From: an uncultured Pelagibacteraceae bacterium
GTDB taxonomy: Bacteria; Pseudomonadota; Alphaproteobacteria; Pelagibacterales; Pelagibacteraceae
Reading direction: 5' to 3'
NCBI GenBank assembly: GCA_902567685.1
Contig: CACFNH010000001.1
Coordinates: forward strand, 186,001 to 250,000
Length of the DNA stretch: 64,000 bases
Translations under genes and position numbers: made by a program
The notes under the pieces: model-generated
Database searches by the model: none
The model's input: the letters and a program-made list of their open reading frames with translations, nothing else
What the model was told of the DNA's origin: nothing
Shown: in pieces, positions 48,722 through 60,007 of the stretch
Layout of the letters: each line of letters begins with the position of its first letter
Numbering within the stretch: position 1 is the stretch's first letter

Positions 48722-49446
48722 TCTGGATTTTTGGGAAGTTTAACTTTTCTAAATTCAGCTTTTAAAGAATTAAAAATAAGAATTTTACCTAAAAGATTAT
48801 CTTTAACACTAAGTATAGATTTTATAACTTCATTTGCCTGTATAGTACCCGCAATACCTGCAAGAGTAGAAATAATTCCTTCTGTATCGCAGTTATCTTC
48901 CATGTTAGGAATTTCTGGCATAAAACATCTAAAACAAGGAGTTTTTTTTTTAAAATCAAATTTAAAAATTTGACCATCAAATTTATTAATAGCTGCTGAT
49001 ATCAAAATTTTTTTATTTTTTAAACAATAGTCATTGATCAAATATCTTGTTTTAAAATTATCTGTTCCATCGCAAATTATATCAAACTTATTTAAAATGC
49101 TTTCTATATTTTTTTTATTTATTTTTTCTTTGTAAACAAAAACATTAATTTTTTTATTAATACTTTTAATAATTTTTTCAGCTTGTTTTGCTTTAAATTT
49201 TCCAATATCCTTTGAGCTAAATAGAACCTGTCTATTTAAATTTGTGATATCTACTTTATCGTGGTCTACAATGCCAATATTGCCTACGCCTGAATTTGCC
49301 AAATAAAGTATCAAAGGACATCCCAGACCCCCAATGCCTACTACCAAAACTTTAGCTGAAAATATCTTCTTTTGGCCTGCTATACCAACATTTTTAAGAA
49401 TTATTTGTTTTGAAAATCTTCTTAGTTCGTTGTTACTAACTTTCAT
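48694..49446 (-). CDS. HesA/MoeB/ThiF-family adenylyltransferase (E1-like)
   Basis: These E1-like enzymes adenylate the C-terminus of ubiquitin-like sulfur carriers (MoaD, ThiS). The ATP site is VVGIGGLGCPLILYLANSGVGNIGIVDHD at about residues 32-60, followed by NLNRQVLF with the catalytic arginine. Zinc cysteines are in CFRCFMPE and in the closing DCIKECTKK. At 250 residues it lacks a rhodanese domain. It could serve molybdopterin or thiamine synthesis; the ThiE-like gene elsewhere makes thiamine a possibility, but neighbours do not decide. It shares a 1-base overlap with dut. Confidence 0.9.
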   Translation of the reverse strand: MKVSNNELRRFSKQIILKNVGIAGQKKIFSAKVLVVGIGGLGCPLILYLANSGVGNIGIVDHDKVDITNLNRQVLFSSKDIGKFKAKQAEKIIKSINKKINVFVYKEKINKKNIESILNKFDIICDGTDNFKTRYLINDYCLKNKKILISAAINKFDGQIFKFDFKKKTPCFRCFMPEIPNMEDNCDTEGIISTLAGIAGTIQANEVIKSILSVKDNLLGKILIFNSLKAEFRKVKLPKNPDCIKECTKK

Positions 49447-49889
49447 TATTTTGTTCCAGTTGAACCAAATCCTCCAGAGCCTCTAGAAGTTTTAGGCAAT
49501 TCTTCAACTTCTTCTAAATTTACTTGAATGATTGGAGCAACAACCATCTGAGCTATACGCATATTTTTCTCTACTGTAAATTCCTCTTTACTTAAATTAA
49601 TTAATATTATTTTAATTTCACCTCTATAATCTGCATCTATCGTACCAGGAGAATTTAAAACACTTATACCTTTTTTTGCAGCCAAACCAGAGCGAGGTCT
49701 TATCTGTACCTCGAACCCTTTTGGAATAGACAAAGAGAATCCTGATGGTATTAATGCTTTATCACCAGACTGAATTTTTATTTCTTTTTTAATGTTGGCA
49801 CAAATATCCATTCCAGAGGAACCGTCAGTTTCATATTTTGGGATTATAGCCTCTTCAGAGAGTTTTTTAATTAATATTTTTGTCATCAA
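49446..49889 (-). CDS. dut: Deoxyuridine 5'-triphosphate nucleotidohydrolase (dUTPase)
   Basis: dUTPase keeps uracil out of DNA and makes dUMP for thymidylate synthesis. All five trimeric dUTPase motifs are visible: [34 protein letters not shown] (catalytic Asp), RIAQMVVAP and [10 protein letters not shown]. The length of 147 is standard. It overlaps coaBC by 23 bases and the MoeB/ThiF gene by 1, so it is tightly coupled in the ubiE-ubiB-coaBC-dut operon. Confidence 0.97.
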   Translation of the reverse strand: MMTKILIKKLSEEAIIPKYETDGSSGMDICANIKKEIKIQSGDKALIPSGFSLSIPKGFEVQIRPRSGLAAKKGISVLNSPGTIDADYRGEIKIILINLSKEEFTVEKNMRIAQMVVAPIIQVNLEEVEELPKTSRGSGGFGSTGTK

Positions 49890-51090
49890 CTAAAAACTTA
49901 TCTATTATCTTATTTACAATAACAGAGGCGATATAGCTTTTCTTATTTCTTTGAATGGAGTTAATTTTACCATTCACGTCTATTAAAGAAACTTTATTAT
50001 AGTCAACATTAAAACCAGTATTTTTTTTTGATACATCATTAGCAACTATAAAGTCACAATATTTTTCTTTTAACTTGTTTAAAGAATTTTTTATTAAATT
50101 TTCTGTCTCTGCTGAAAATCCAACAACTATTTTTGGTCTTAACTTGTTATTTTTTCCAAGATAGGCAAGAATATCTATGTTTTTTTGTAGTTTTATATTA
50201 TCGAGATTTTTGTTTTTAATTTTCTCTTTTTTGAATTCTTTAGCTTTAAAATCTGAAACTGCTGCAGCACATATTGCGATATCTACAGGAAGAATTTTTT
50301 TAACTTGCTCAAACATCTGATCAGCAGTTTTTACTTTTTTTATTGTTAAGCCCTTAACAACTCTAATTTCAGAAGGTCCTGTGATCAGAGTAGTTTTAAC
50401 TCCAATTTTCGAGAGAGCCAACGCTATTTCATAACCTTGTTTTCCACTGGACTCATTAGAAATATATCTTACGGGATCTATATACTCTCTAGTAGGTCCA
50501 GATGTTACTAATGCATTTATATTTTTTTTTTTTAAAATATTTTTATTTTTAAAATAATCAACTAGATAAGAATATATTTGTCTAGGGCTTGACATTTTTC
50601 CTTCACCATATTCCCCACACGCCATCTCACCTTTTATAGGGCCTATAAATTTATAACCATATCCTACTAATGTTTTATAGTTATCCTGTGTAGCTTTATG
50701 TAACCACATTCTTACATTCATAGCTGGTACCAAAACAATATCTTTGTTTGATGCTAATATAACTGTACTAGCTAGATCTTCTGCTTTACCCAAGCTTATT
50801 TTAGTCATAAAATTTGCAGTAGTCGGCAATACTAAAATTATATCTGCCCATCTTGATAAAGAGATATGGTCAATTTCAGACTCATTATTTACGTCAAAAA
50901 TATCTTCGTAAACTTTGTTATTTGTTAAAGAAGCAATAGATAGCGGAGTCACAAAATGCTTTCCACTTTTGGTTAATATACTTTTTATTTCTACATTATT
51001 TTTTCTTAACAATCTTATAAGATCTAAAGTTTTATATGCGGATATTCCACCGCCTATTATCAGAAGAATTTTTTTATTTTTTAAAGACAT
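49867..51090 (-). CDS. coaBC: Bifunctional phosphopantothenoylcysteine decarboxylase/phosphopantothenate-cysteine ligase
   Basis: CoaBC (Dfp) makes two steps of coenzyme A synthesis from phosphopantothenate. The flavin-binding decarboxylase half starts [21 protein letters not shown] and has the PAMNVRMW segment and the active-site region [13 protein letters not shown] with CGEYGEGKM. The ligase half starts near 190 with [27 protein letters not shown], then [12 protein letters not shown]. The length of 407 is normal. It lies 8 bases after ubiB. Confidence 0.96.
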   Translation of the reverse strand: MSLKNKKILLIIGGGISAYKTLDLIRLLRKNNVEIKSILTKSGKHFVTPLSIASLTNNKVYEDIFDVNNESEIDHISLSRWADIILVLPTTANFMTKISLGKAEDLASTVILASNKDIVLVPAMNVRMWLHKATQDNYKTLVGYGYKFIGPIKGEMACGEYGEGKMSSPRQIYSYLVDYFKNKNILKKKNINALVTSGPTREYIDPVRYISNESSGKQGYEIALALSKIGVKTTLITGPSEIRVVKGLTIKKVKTADQMFEQVKKILPVDIAICAAAVSDFKAKEFKKEKIKNKNLDNIKLQKNIDILAYLGKNNKLRPKIVVGFSAETENLIKNSLNKLKEKYCDFIVANDVSKKNTGFNVDYNKVSLIDVNGKINSIQRNKKSYIASVIVNKIIDKFLVDDKNIN

Positions 51091-51098
51091 TATTGTTA

Positions 51099-52679
51099 TT
51101 AAAATACTAATAAAATAAAAATTACAACAACTAAAACACTAATAATAATATTATTTCTTAAACTTTTTAGTTTCATTTCTTCTATTTCCAAACCCTTGTT
51201 AGGTTTAACTCCTAAATTAAGCTTTCCTTCTGCTATTAATTGTAAAGCATAGTTAGCCTTATCCATAAAATCGGGAAAATCAGGTATTCTTTTCAAAATT
51301 TCAGTAGATGTTTTTAGAGCTTTATCAATATTTGACTGTGGACTTTTGAAGTCTTTAATCCAATTTTCTAAAACTGGCTTAGATACTTTCCATATATTAG
51401 TTTCCGGATAAAGTTTTCTTGCAACCCCTTCCACAACAACCATTGTTTTTTGAAGAAGTAAAAGTTGTGTTTGAGTTGCCATATTAAATTTTTCAGTAAT
51501 TTCAAATAACTGAGATAGCAAATTGCCACCTGAAATATCTTTAATAGATTGACCAAATATTGGTTCACCTACTGATCTTAAAGCTTGAGCGAATTCTTCT
51601 TTGGATGCTTCTTTTGGGACTAAACCCGCTTGAAAATGGACTTCAGCAACTTTTACATAGTCTCTTTGGGTAAAACCGTAAAGAATTTCAGCCAAATATT
51701 TTCTATTATTTTTGTCTAATCTTCCCATTATGCCGAAATCTACTGGAACAATATTTCCCTTTTCGTCTACAAATAGATTTCCTTGATGCATGTCTCCATG
51801 AAAAAATCCATCTTTTACTGCTTGCTTTAAAAAATGTTGTATAAGATTTTTTGCTAAATTTTCTAGATCAACTCCTGATTCTCTCAATTTTTCATATTCT
51901 CTTATTGGAGTCCCATTTACTTTGTCCAAAGTTAAGACTCTTTTTGAAGTATAATTCCAGTATATTTTTGGAACATTAAAACCTTCATCATTTTTAGTAT
52001 TTTCATATAATTCATTTGCAGCTGCAGCTTCAAATCTCAAGTCCATTTCGATATTTGTAATTTCTCTCAGTAAATGAACTACTTCTACTAGTTTTAATCT
52101 TTTAGTTTTTGAAATTAGATTTTCTATTATGTAAGCCAGCAACATTAAAGCATCTAGTTCTTCATTAAATAATTTTTCTATATTTGGCCTCAAAATTTTA
52201 ATTGCTACTTCTTTTTCTTTATTATTAATTTTAATCTTTGCAGTATGAACTTGTGCTATCGAAGCAGCTGCTATTGGTTCACTTAAGTCGATAATTTCAC
52301 CAAATTGTTTTTCACCAATTTCTTTTTTAATTATATGTTTAGATAAATTAGTATCAAAGGCAGGCAATTTATCTTGAAGTTTTACCAAATCATTTGCAAG
52401 GTCTTCACCTATTATATCTGGTCTAGTTGCTAAGAATTGTCCTAGTTTAATGAAAGTTGTTCCCATACTTTCAAACGCATTACATAGTCTCTCTCCTGGT
52501 TTATTTGAAATTCCAGTTAAATTTTTTTCAGATCCAAGGGCCATCAGATTAAAAAACAATTTTATTAAAAAGGGAATATTGTAAATTTCATTTACCGTAT
52601 CAATTGCTCCAGAAGATCCTAACTTTCGAGCTATTTTTAATAGTTGAAAAATTCTTGTAAACATTTTTAAATTTTCCAA
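51099..52679 (-). CDS. ubiB: UbiB-family protein (ubiquinone biosynthesis, atypical kinase)
   Basis: UbiB is an atypical protein-kinase-like ATPase needed for ubiquinone biosynthesis. AFESMGTTFIKLGQFLATRPD is the KxGQ family hallmark near residue 80; AAASIAQVHTAKI is the Ala-rich nucleotide loop; the catalytic HGDMHQGNLFVDEKGNIVPVDFG region is near 295. One transmembrane helix ends the 526-residue protein (IIISVLVVVIFILLVF). It overlaps ubiE by 13 bases. Confidence 0.96.
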   Translation of the reverse strand: MENLKMFTRIFQLLKIARKLGSSGAIDTVNEIYNIPFLIKLFFNLMALGSEKNLTGISNKPGERLCNAFESMGTTFIKLGQFLATRPDIIGEDLANDLVKLQDKLPAFDTNLSKHIIKKEIGEKQFGEIIDLSEPIAAASIAQVHTAKIKINNKEKEVAIKILRPNIEKLFNEELDALMLLAYIIENLISKTKRLKLVEVVHLLREITNIEMDLRFEAAAANELYENTKNDEGFNVPKIYWNYTSKRVLTLDKVNGTPIREYEKLRESGVDLENLAKNLIQHFLKQAVKDGFFHGDMHQGNLFVDEKGNIVPVDFGIMGRLDKNNRKYLAEILYGFTQRDYVKVAEVHFQAGLVPKEASKEEFAQALRSVGEPIFGQSIKDISGGNLLSQLFEITEKFNMATQTQLLLLQKTMVVVEGVARKLYPETNIWKVSKPVLENWIKDFKSPQSNIDKALKTSTEILKRIPDFPDFMDKANYALQLIAEGKLNLGVKPNKGLEIEEMKLKSLRNNIIISVLVVVIFILLVF

Positions 52680-53371
52680 CCTGAATGTATGGCTGCAATT
52701 CCACTAGATAAATTTCTGTACTCAATTTTTGAAAAGCCATGATTTTTTAATAATTGTGATAATTCTTCTTGGTTATAAAATTCTTTAATACTCTCCACTA
52801 AATATTCATATGGCATTGAACTACCTGTTACATACTTACCTACTAACGGTATGACTTTTGAGTATTCTTTATATAAGTTTTTTAATATTTCGTTTTCCAC
52901 TTTTGAAAACTCCAAACACATAAATCTTCCTCCAGTTTTTAATACTCTATTAGCCTCTTTCAAACAAAGATTAATGTCAGTAACATTTCTAATTCCAAAA
53001 CTTATTGTATAAAAATCAAACTTGTTATCTTCAAAAGGAAGATTTTCTGCAGAATGACAGAACCATTTTATATTTTTCAGACTATTTAATTTATCTTTTC
53101 CCATATTTAACATTTCTTTGTTTGGCTCTACACAGAAAATTTCACTTTTTCCTAAAGTTTTTTTAGAAAAATTTTTTGCTATATCACCTGTTCCAGAAGC
53201 AACATCTATTAATGAACTTTTAGGTTGAGGCTTCATCCAGTCTATCACGTTTTTTTTCCACAAACGGTGGATTCCTAATGAAATTATATCATTCATAAAA
53301 TCATACTTTTTATGCACCTTGTTAAAAACTGAGTTAACTAGTCCTGTTTTTTCCTGATTGTAGAAATTCAT
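52667..53371 (-). CDS. ubiE: Ubiquinone/menaquinone biosynthesis C-methyltransferase UbiE
   Basis: UbiE C-methylates the ubiquinone precursor with SAM. The SAM loop IDVASGTGDIAKNF is near residue 55; KYDFMNDIISLGIHRLWKK and FYTISFGIRNVTDINLCLKEANRVLK-like stretches (SFGIRNVTDI) are signature 1 and 2. The length of 234 is standard. It is first in the ubiE-ubiB-coaBC-dut operon and divergent from rpsT over a 96-base gap. The DNA-glycosylase gene mutM, which commonly accompanies ubiE here, is not in the window. Confidence 0.96.
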   Translation of the reverse strand: MNFYNQEKTGLVNSVFNKVHKKYDFMNDIISLGIHRLWKKNVIDWMKPQPKSSLIDVASGTGDIAKNFSKKTLGKSEIFCVEPNKEMLNMGKDKLNSLKNIKWFCHSAENLPFEDNKFDFYTISFGIRNVTDINLCLKEANRVLKTGGRFMCLEFSKVENEILKNLYKEYSKVIPLVGKYVTGSSMPYEYLVESIKEFYNQEELSQLLKNHGFSKIEYRNLSSGIAAIHSGWKI

Positions 53372-53427
53372 TAAGAAATTATATGTCAGAATTACCTTAA
53401 GTTGAAGTTGTTAAAAATAGATTGAAG

Positions 53428-53456
53428 TTGACCCTAATATTCTAAGGATATATACA
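53428..53456 (+). promoter_or_regulatory. Sigma-70-type promoter for rpsT
   Basis: TTGACC (53428-53433) and TATACA (53451-53456) are separated by 17 bases, an excellent housekeeping promoter. A start site about 7 bases later would leave only around 5 bases before the rpsT ATG, so the message may be nearly leaderless. Confidence 0.65.
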
Positions 53457-53467
53457 CATGTAAATTT

Positions 53468-53737
53468 ATGCCAAACACAAAATCAGCAGTTAGAAGGGTG
53501 AGAAGAGTTAAAAAGCAGACCTTTGTCAATCGATTGAGAAAGAGCAAATATAAGGCTGCTATAAAACATATGGAGGAACTGATAAAAAATGGAAAAAAAG
53601 ATAAAATAAAAATATATTTTCCAAAATTTCAATCAATTCTCATGCAGGTTGCGAAATCTGGGGCAGTAAACAAAAAAACTGCTTCAAGAAAAATTTCTAA
53701 AATTTCAAAAAAAATCTCTAGCAAAAAGAGTAAATAA
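53468..53737 (+). CDS. rpsT: 30S ribosomal protein S20
   Basis: S20 is a small helical protein that binds 16S rRNA early in assembly. It starts MPNTKSAVRRVRRVKKQTF, the family hallmark, and SGAVNKKTASRKISKISKKI near the end matches the second conserved block. The length of 89 is standard. It stands upstream of dnaA, an order common in alphaproteobacteria. No convincing ribosome-binding site is seen between the promoter and the ATG. Confidence 0.97.
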   Translation: MPNTKSAVRRVRRVKKQTFVNRLRKSKYKAAIKHMEELIKNGKKDKIKIYFPKFQSILMQVAKSGAVNKKTASRKISKISKKISSKKSK

Positions 53738-53982
53738 ATCAATTTTAAGTTGTTTAAATTTTTTTAAATATAATAAATTTTTTTATTATAAAACTACATA
53801 TAGATATTTGGATGGTTAAGTTGTAGCAGGTTATCATAAAAAACTTTGATTAAAAAATTTTCACAAATTCTATTTCAGCGATAAACATACAACCTAAGTC
53901 GATTTTTTTTTTGAATTTCAAAAATATTTCTTGAATAAATTAAATTTAAAAAATAAAAATAAATTTCAATTTATTTAATTAC
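53738..53982. other. AT-rich gap between rpsT and dnaA
   Basis: This is the longest gap in the window (245 bases), very AT-rich. ATAATAAA and TTTATTAT near 53770 can form a weak all-AT stem after rpsT. No match to the DnaA box TTATCCACA within one mismatch was found, so I see no evidence of an origin. The dnaA promoter should be in here, but I could not pick it out confidently. Confidence 0.5.
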
Positions 53983-55377
53983 ATGGAAAAAAAATCTATT
54001 CAAACAAACAATGTTTTTGCATTAGAAGAAGAAAAAACTTTAAACTGGTCGGAAGTTCAAAGTTCTTTTGAGAAGAGTTTTGGAAAAGAAATTTACTCAA
54101 GCTGGCTAAGTAATATAACTTTATTAAAAGAATATAACGATTACTTAGTTTTAGGTGTTCCTACAAGATTTTTTAGAGATTGGATAGTATCAAGATATTT
54201 AGATAAAATTCTTAAACAAATAAAGTCTTTTAAATTAAGTTTAATTAGAATCGAATTTAAAATTTTAGAGGATAACAAGACATCTATAAATGTTAATCAT
54301 AAAACCAACGAATCTAATTCAATTCTAGAAATAAAAGACTCAGTTCTAAATTATAACCGTCTTAATCCAAATTTAAATTTTGATAATTTTATAAAAGGTT
54401 CTAGCAATGAGATAGCTTTATCATCCTCTAAAAAGGTATGCGAACAAACTTCCAGATTCAATCCTTTATATATCTATGGAGGAGTGGGTTTAGGTAAGAC
54501 ACATTTGTTGAATGCTATAGGACTTGAGCTCAAGAAAGAAACTAATGTAATGTTCATTTCGACTGAAAGATTTATGTATCACTTTATAAAATCAATTAAG
54601 AAAAATGACATGGTAAATTTTAAAGATTTTTTCAGAAAATCCTCTGTTTTTATAATTGATGATATCCAGTTTATTAGCGGCAAAGAAGGTCTCCAAGAAG
54701 AATTTTTTCATACTTTTAATAGTTTAATAGAAAAAAGTTCTCAAATAATCGTTTCTGCAGACAGACCACCAGCTAAGCTGGAAAGAGTTCAGGAGAGAAT
54801 TAAATCTAGGTTATCTGGTGGCTTGATAGTAGATATAGATAGACCAGATTTAGAATTGAAAATAAAAATTATAAAAAGAAAAATAGAAGACAACCAAAAC
54901 CAATTTGGAGAATCCTATAATATTGACGATAATGTCATTAATTTTATAGCCAATGAATGTAAAACGAATATTAGAGGGTTAATTGGTATTTTAAATAGAA
55001 TATTAACTTTTGGAAGAATACATAAGAAGCCTTTAAATATAAGTGACTGTAAAAATATATTAAAAGACGTTTTTAGCCAACAAAAAATAATTACAGTTGA
55101 TAGAATTCAAAATACAGTTTCAAATTTTTTTAACATATCTTTGAATGAAATGCTTTCACAAAGAAGATCTCGACCCCTTGCAAGGCCAAGACAAATAGCA
55201 ATGTACTTAGCAAAAAAGATGACAACGCGTTCTCTTCCAGAAATTGGCAGGCGTTTTGCTAATAGAGATCATACAACTGTAATTCATGCAGTAAAGACTA
55301 TTACAAAACTATCGCAAGAAAATGAGGAAATGAACAAAAACATAAATCAGATTACTAATCTGTTAATGAAGGAATAA
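53983..55377 (+). CDS. dnaA: Chromosomal replication initiator DnaA
   Basis: DnaA binds origin boxes and opens DNA. Domain I is residues 1-80 (NWSEVQSSFEKSFGKEIYSSWLSNI). Walker A, GGVGLGKT, is at 166-173; Walker B FIIDDIQFI follows. The DNA-binding domain IV at the end has ARPRQIAMYLAKKMTTRSLPEIGRRFANRDHTTVIHAVKTI, the complete signature. The length of 464 is normal. It lies 5 bases upstream of dnaN, as in many bacteria. Confidence 0.98.
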   Translation: MEKKSIQTNNVFALEEEKTLNWSEVQSSFEKSFGKEIYSSWLSNITLLKEYNDYLVLGVPTRFFRDWIVSRYLDKILKQIKSFKLSLIRIEFKILEDNKTSINVNHKTNESNSILEIKDSVLNYNRLNPNLNFDNFIKGSSNEIALSSSKKVCEQTSRFNPLYIYGGVGLGKTHLLNAIGLELKKETNVMFISTERFMYHFIKSIKKNDMVNFKDFFRKSSVFIIDDIQFISGKEGLQEEFFHTFNSLIEKSSQIIVSADRPPAKLERVQERIKSRLSGGLIVDIDRPDLELKIKIIKRKIEDNQNQFGESYNIDDNVINFIANECKTNIRGLIGILNRILTFGRIHKKPLNISDCKNILKDVFSQQKIITVDRIQNTVSNFFNISLNEMLSQRRSRPLARPRQIAMYLAKKMTTRSLPEIGRRFANRDHTTVIHAVKTITKLSQENEEMNKNINQITNLLMKE

Positions 55378-55382
55378 AGTAA

Positions 55383-56498
55383 ATGGAGTTCTCAATTAAA
55401 AGAGACGCATTGTTAAAATCATTAAATCTTGCACAAGGAATTATAGAGAAAAAAAACACACTTCCAATACTCTCAAATGTTTTATTACAAGTTGAAAACA
55501 ATAAGCTTTTTATTATAGCTACAGATTTAGATATAGTTTTTTATGACGAAATAGGAGAAGTCGAAATTAAACAAGAAGGAAAAACTACTACATCTGCAAC
55601 AATTTTATACGATATTCTTAGAAAAATATCTTCAAATTCAGAAGTTTATTTTAGTTTAAAAAGTGAAAACAAACTAAGTTTAAGAGCGGATAATTCAGAT
55701 TTTAACTTATTATGCCTTCCCACAGAAAATTTTCCAAACTTTGCTGATGATTTTGAAAGCAGTGAAATAATTTTAGATAAATCAAAATTTTTGTCACTTA
55801 TAAACAAAACTAAGATATCTATTTCAAATGATGATACACGTCACTATTTAAATGGAATATTTATTCATTTGACCGAGTTTCAAAATAAATCATATCTTAC
55901 AGGTGTTGCAACAGACAGTCATAGACTTTCTTCTAGCAGCATAGAAATTGAAAAAGGAAAAAAATTTTCATCTTTAATTTTACCGAAAAAAGCTGTTTAT
56001 CAACTTTCTAACTTACTTCAAGATTCTGATGAAAAAGTATTTATGCAAACTAGTGATACAAAAATTCAATTTAAAATTGGAAAAACTAAATTAGTTTCAA
56101 AAGTGATTGATGGAAAATTTCCAGATTATAGAAAAGTTGTTCCAACAAAGAATGATAAGGCATTGACAGTGTCGTCAAAAGATTTCATAGACTCCATAGA
56201 AAGAGTAGCTACTGTATCTCTAGACAGAAAAGAAGGTGTTAAATTGGTTATTAATAAAGATAAAATAAAATTATCAGTAAATAGTACTAATTCTGGCGAA
56301 GGAAATGAAATAATTAATGCAAATTATGACTCTGACGAACTAACAATAAGTTTTAATTCAAGATATCTAATAGATATTGCTTCTGAAATTGATGATAAAA
56401 ACTTAAAAATGAATTTAAAAGATTCTATTTCTCCTGTTTTAATAGAAGATAGTTCCGACAAAAACAGCTATTATGTTATAATGCCGATGAAAATCTAA
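55383..56498 (+). CDS. dnaN: DNA polymerase III beta subunit (sliding clamp)
   Basis: DnaN is the ring-shaped processivity clamp. The three repeated clamp folds are recognisable: KRDALLKSLNLAQGIIEKKNTLPILSNVLLQ (first), YLNGIFIHLTE with VATDSHRLSSSSI (second) and the end YYVIMPMKI (the usual C-terminal MPM.. motif). The length of 371 is normal. recF, which usually comes next, is absent; a 139-base gap leads to gyrB. Confidence 0.98.
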   Translation: MEFSIKRDALLKSLNLAQGIIEKKNTLPILSNVLLQVENNKLFIIATDLDIVFYDEIGEVEIKQEGKTTTSATILYDILRKISSNSEVYFSLKSENKLSLRADNSDFNLLCLPTENFPNFADDFESSEIILDKSKFLSLINKTKISISNDDTRHYLNGIFIHLTEFQNKSYLTGVATDSHRLSSSSIEIEKGKKFSSLILPKKAVYQLSNLLQDSDEKVFMQTSDTKIQFKIGKTKLVSKVIDGKFPDYRKVVPTKNDKALTVSSKDFIDSIERVATVSLDRKEGVKLVINKDKIKLSVNSTNSGEGNEIINANYDSDELTISFNSRYLIDIASEIDDKNLKMNLKDSISPVLIEDSSDKNSYYVIMPMKI

Positions 56499-56538
56499 CA
56501 ATACTGATTTTAACTTTTTTTTTTACATTTCAGTCCAA

Positions 56539-56570
56539 AAACCTTGGTAATCAAGATTAATTTAAGGTTT
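56539..56570. promoter_or_regulatory. Inverted repeat upstream of gyrB, related to the porin and regA elements
   Basis: AAACCTT (56539-56545) and AAGGTTT (56564-56570) can pair around an 18-base loop that itself holds CTTG/CAAG arms. The right side, AATTTAAGGTTTGTATT, closely matches the porin element AATTTAAGGGGTTTGTATT. It ends 67 bases before the gyrB ATG. Function is unknown. Confidence 0.45.
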
Positions 56571-56604
56571 GTATTTAGGTTGGTTTTATATAATTGAAAA
56601 AAAA

Positions 56605-56613
56605 TGCTATAAT
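56605..56613 (+). promoter_or_regulatory. Extended -10 promoter for gyrB
   Basis: TGCTATAAT is a perfect extended -10 element 24 bases before the gyrB ATG. No strong -35 is needed for this class and none is obvious. Confidence 0.6.
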
Positions 56614-56637
56614 TCATTATCTTTATTCAACAGTTAA

Positions 56638-58722
<2,085 letters not shown>

Positions 58723-58726
58723 TTTC

Positions 58727-60007
58727 ATGAATTTAAAAGAGCTCTTCAAAAAAGGAGAGAATCCGCAATTAGAAAAAAAAACTCTAACTTTTTTAAGATG
58801 GATAGCAATTATAGGTCAAGTATTTACAATTTTAGTTGTTTATTTTTTATTTAATTTTTCACTACCTATTATTCAATGTTTATTAATAGTTATTCTAGGA
58901 ATAATAACTAATATTTATTTACAATTTACTTTTAAAAAAAATGAATTAAGTAATTTAGAATCTACAATTTTTTTATTATATGATATTTTTCAACTAAGTT
59001 TATTAATATTTTTAACTGGCGGTATAAAAAATCCTTTTGTAATTTTTATAGTTATACCTGCTATTATATCTTCAACCTTACTAAGTTTAAGATCCACATT
59101 TTTTTTGGTATCTTGTTCAATCTTTTTTATAGTATTATTGACTTTTTCTCCTTTACCATTACCTCATCCAGGAAATTTACATTTTCATGTACCTGATTAC
59201 TATTTGTACTCAATACCACTAGCAGCAATTGTTGTTTTAGTTTTTTTAACTTATTTTGGCGCTAGGTTTGGTCTTGAGACAAAAAAAAGAGTAGAAGCGA
59301 TAAATAAATTAGAATTAATAATGGCAAAAGAACGTGAACTAGAGTCAATTGGCCATCAAGCTGCAGCAGCAGCACATTCGTTAGGAACTCCTCTCTCTAC
59401 TATAACTGTAATAGCAGGAGAACTTAAAAAAGAAATTCTTAAAGATTCCAAGCATTCAAAAGATGTGGATTTGCTCATAAGTCAAGCTAAAAGGTGCAGA
59501 GAAATTCTTAAGAAAATATCTTTAAATCAAATGGGTAATGACAAGTTCATTACCAATGTATCTTTCAAGATTTTATTGAGTGAAATTTCAGATTCATTCA
59601 TGCAAATTTCTGATAAAAGAATAAATTTGAATTTTAATGAATATAAAAAAGATATCTTTTTTAAAAGATCACCCGAAATTACTTATGGAATAAGAAATTT
59701 TTTCGGAAATGCGGTGAAGTACTCAAAAAATGAGATAAATATTAGCTTAATTGCTGATGACAAAAAATTAAAAATAATTATTACCGACAACGGTCCTGGT
59801 TTTCCAAAAGATATTTTAGAGAATATTGGTCAGCCATATATAGTTTCAAGTTCAGATGTTTTGAATGAAAAAAGAGGTTTGGGACTAGGAACCTTTATAG
59901 GAAAAACACTTCTTGAGAGAAGTAGGGCTTCTTTAAAATTTTCTAATTTAAAAAAAGGAGGAGCTAAAGTTGATATAAGCTGGAATATCTCTGATATTAC
60001 AACTTAA
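58727..60007 (+). CDS. regB: RegB/PrrB/ActS-type redox sensor histidine kinase
   Basis: RegB senses quinone redox state and phosphorylates RegA. About six membrane helices fill residues 20-180, with the quinone-sensing GGIKNPF at 98-104. The phospho-accepting H217 is in AAAHSLGTPLSTI, and a conserved C257 lies 40 residues later (AKRCREIL), the same spacing as H225 and C265 of Rhodobacter RegB, whose cysteine is a redox switch. The ATP-binding N, G1 and G2 boxes are NFFGNAVKYS, DNGPGF and GLGLGTFIG. The length is 426. It starts 4 bases after gyrB. Its partner regA is 3.2 kb downstream. Confidence 0.93.
   Translation: MNLKELFKKGENPQLEKKTLTFLRWIAIIGQVFTILVVYFLFNFSLPIIQCLLIVILGIITNIYLQFTFKKNELSNLESTIFLLYDIFQLSLLIFLTGGIKNPFVIFIVIPAIISSTLLSLRSTFFLVSCSIFFIVLLTFSPLPLPHPGNLHFHVPDYYLYSIPLAAIVVLVFLTYFGARFGLETKKRVEAINKLELIMAKERELESIGHQAAAAAHSLGTPLSTITVIAGELKKEILKDSKHSKDVDLLISQAKRCREILKKISLNQMGNDKFITNVSFKILLSEISDSFMQISDKRINLNFNEYKKDIFFKRSPEITYGIRNFFGNAVKYSKNEINISLIADDKKLKIIITDNGPGFPKDILENIGQPYIVSSSDVLNEKRGLGLGTFIGKTLLERSRASLKFSNLKKGGAKVDISWNISDITT

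Noticed and set aside
53738-53982. Possible oriC in the gap before dnaA
   Set aside because: The gap is AT-rich, but no DnaA box within one mismatch of TTATCCACA was found; the parS sites near 2000 suggest the origin may be closer to mnmG-parB. A GC-skew plot of the genome would decide.
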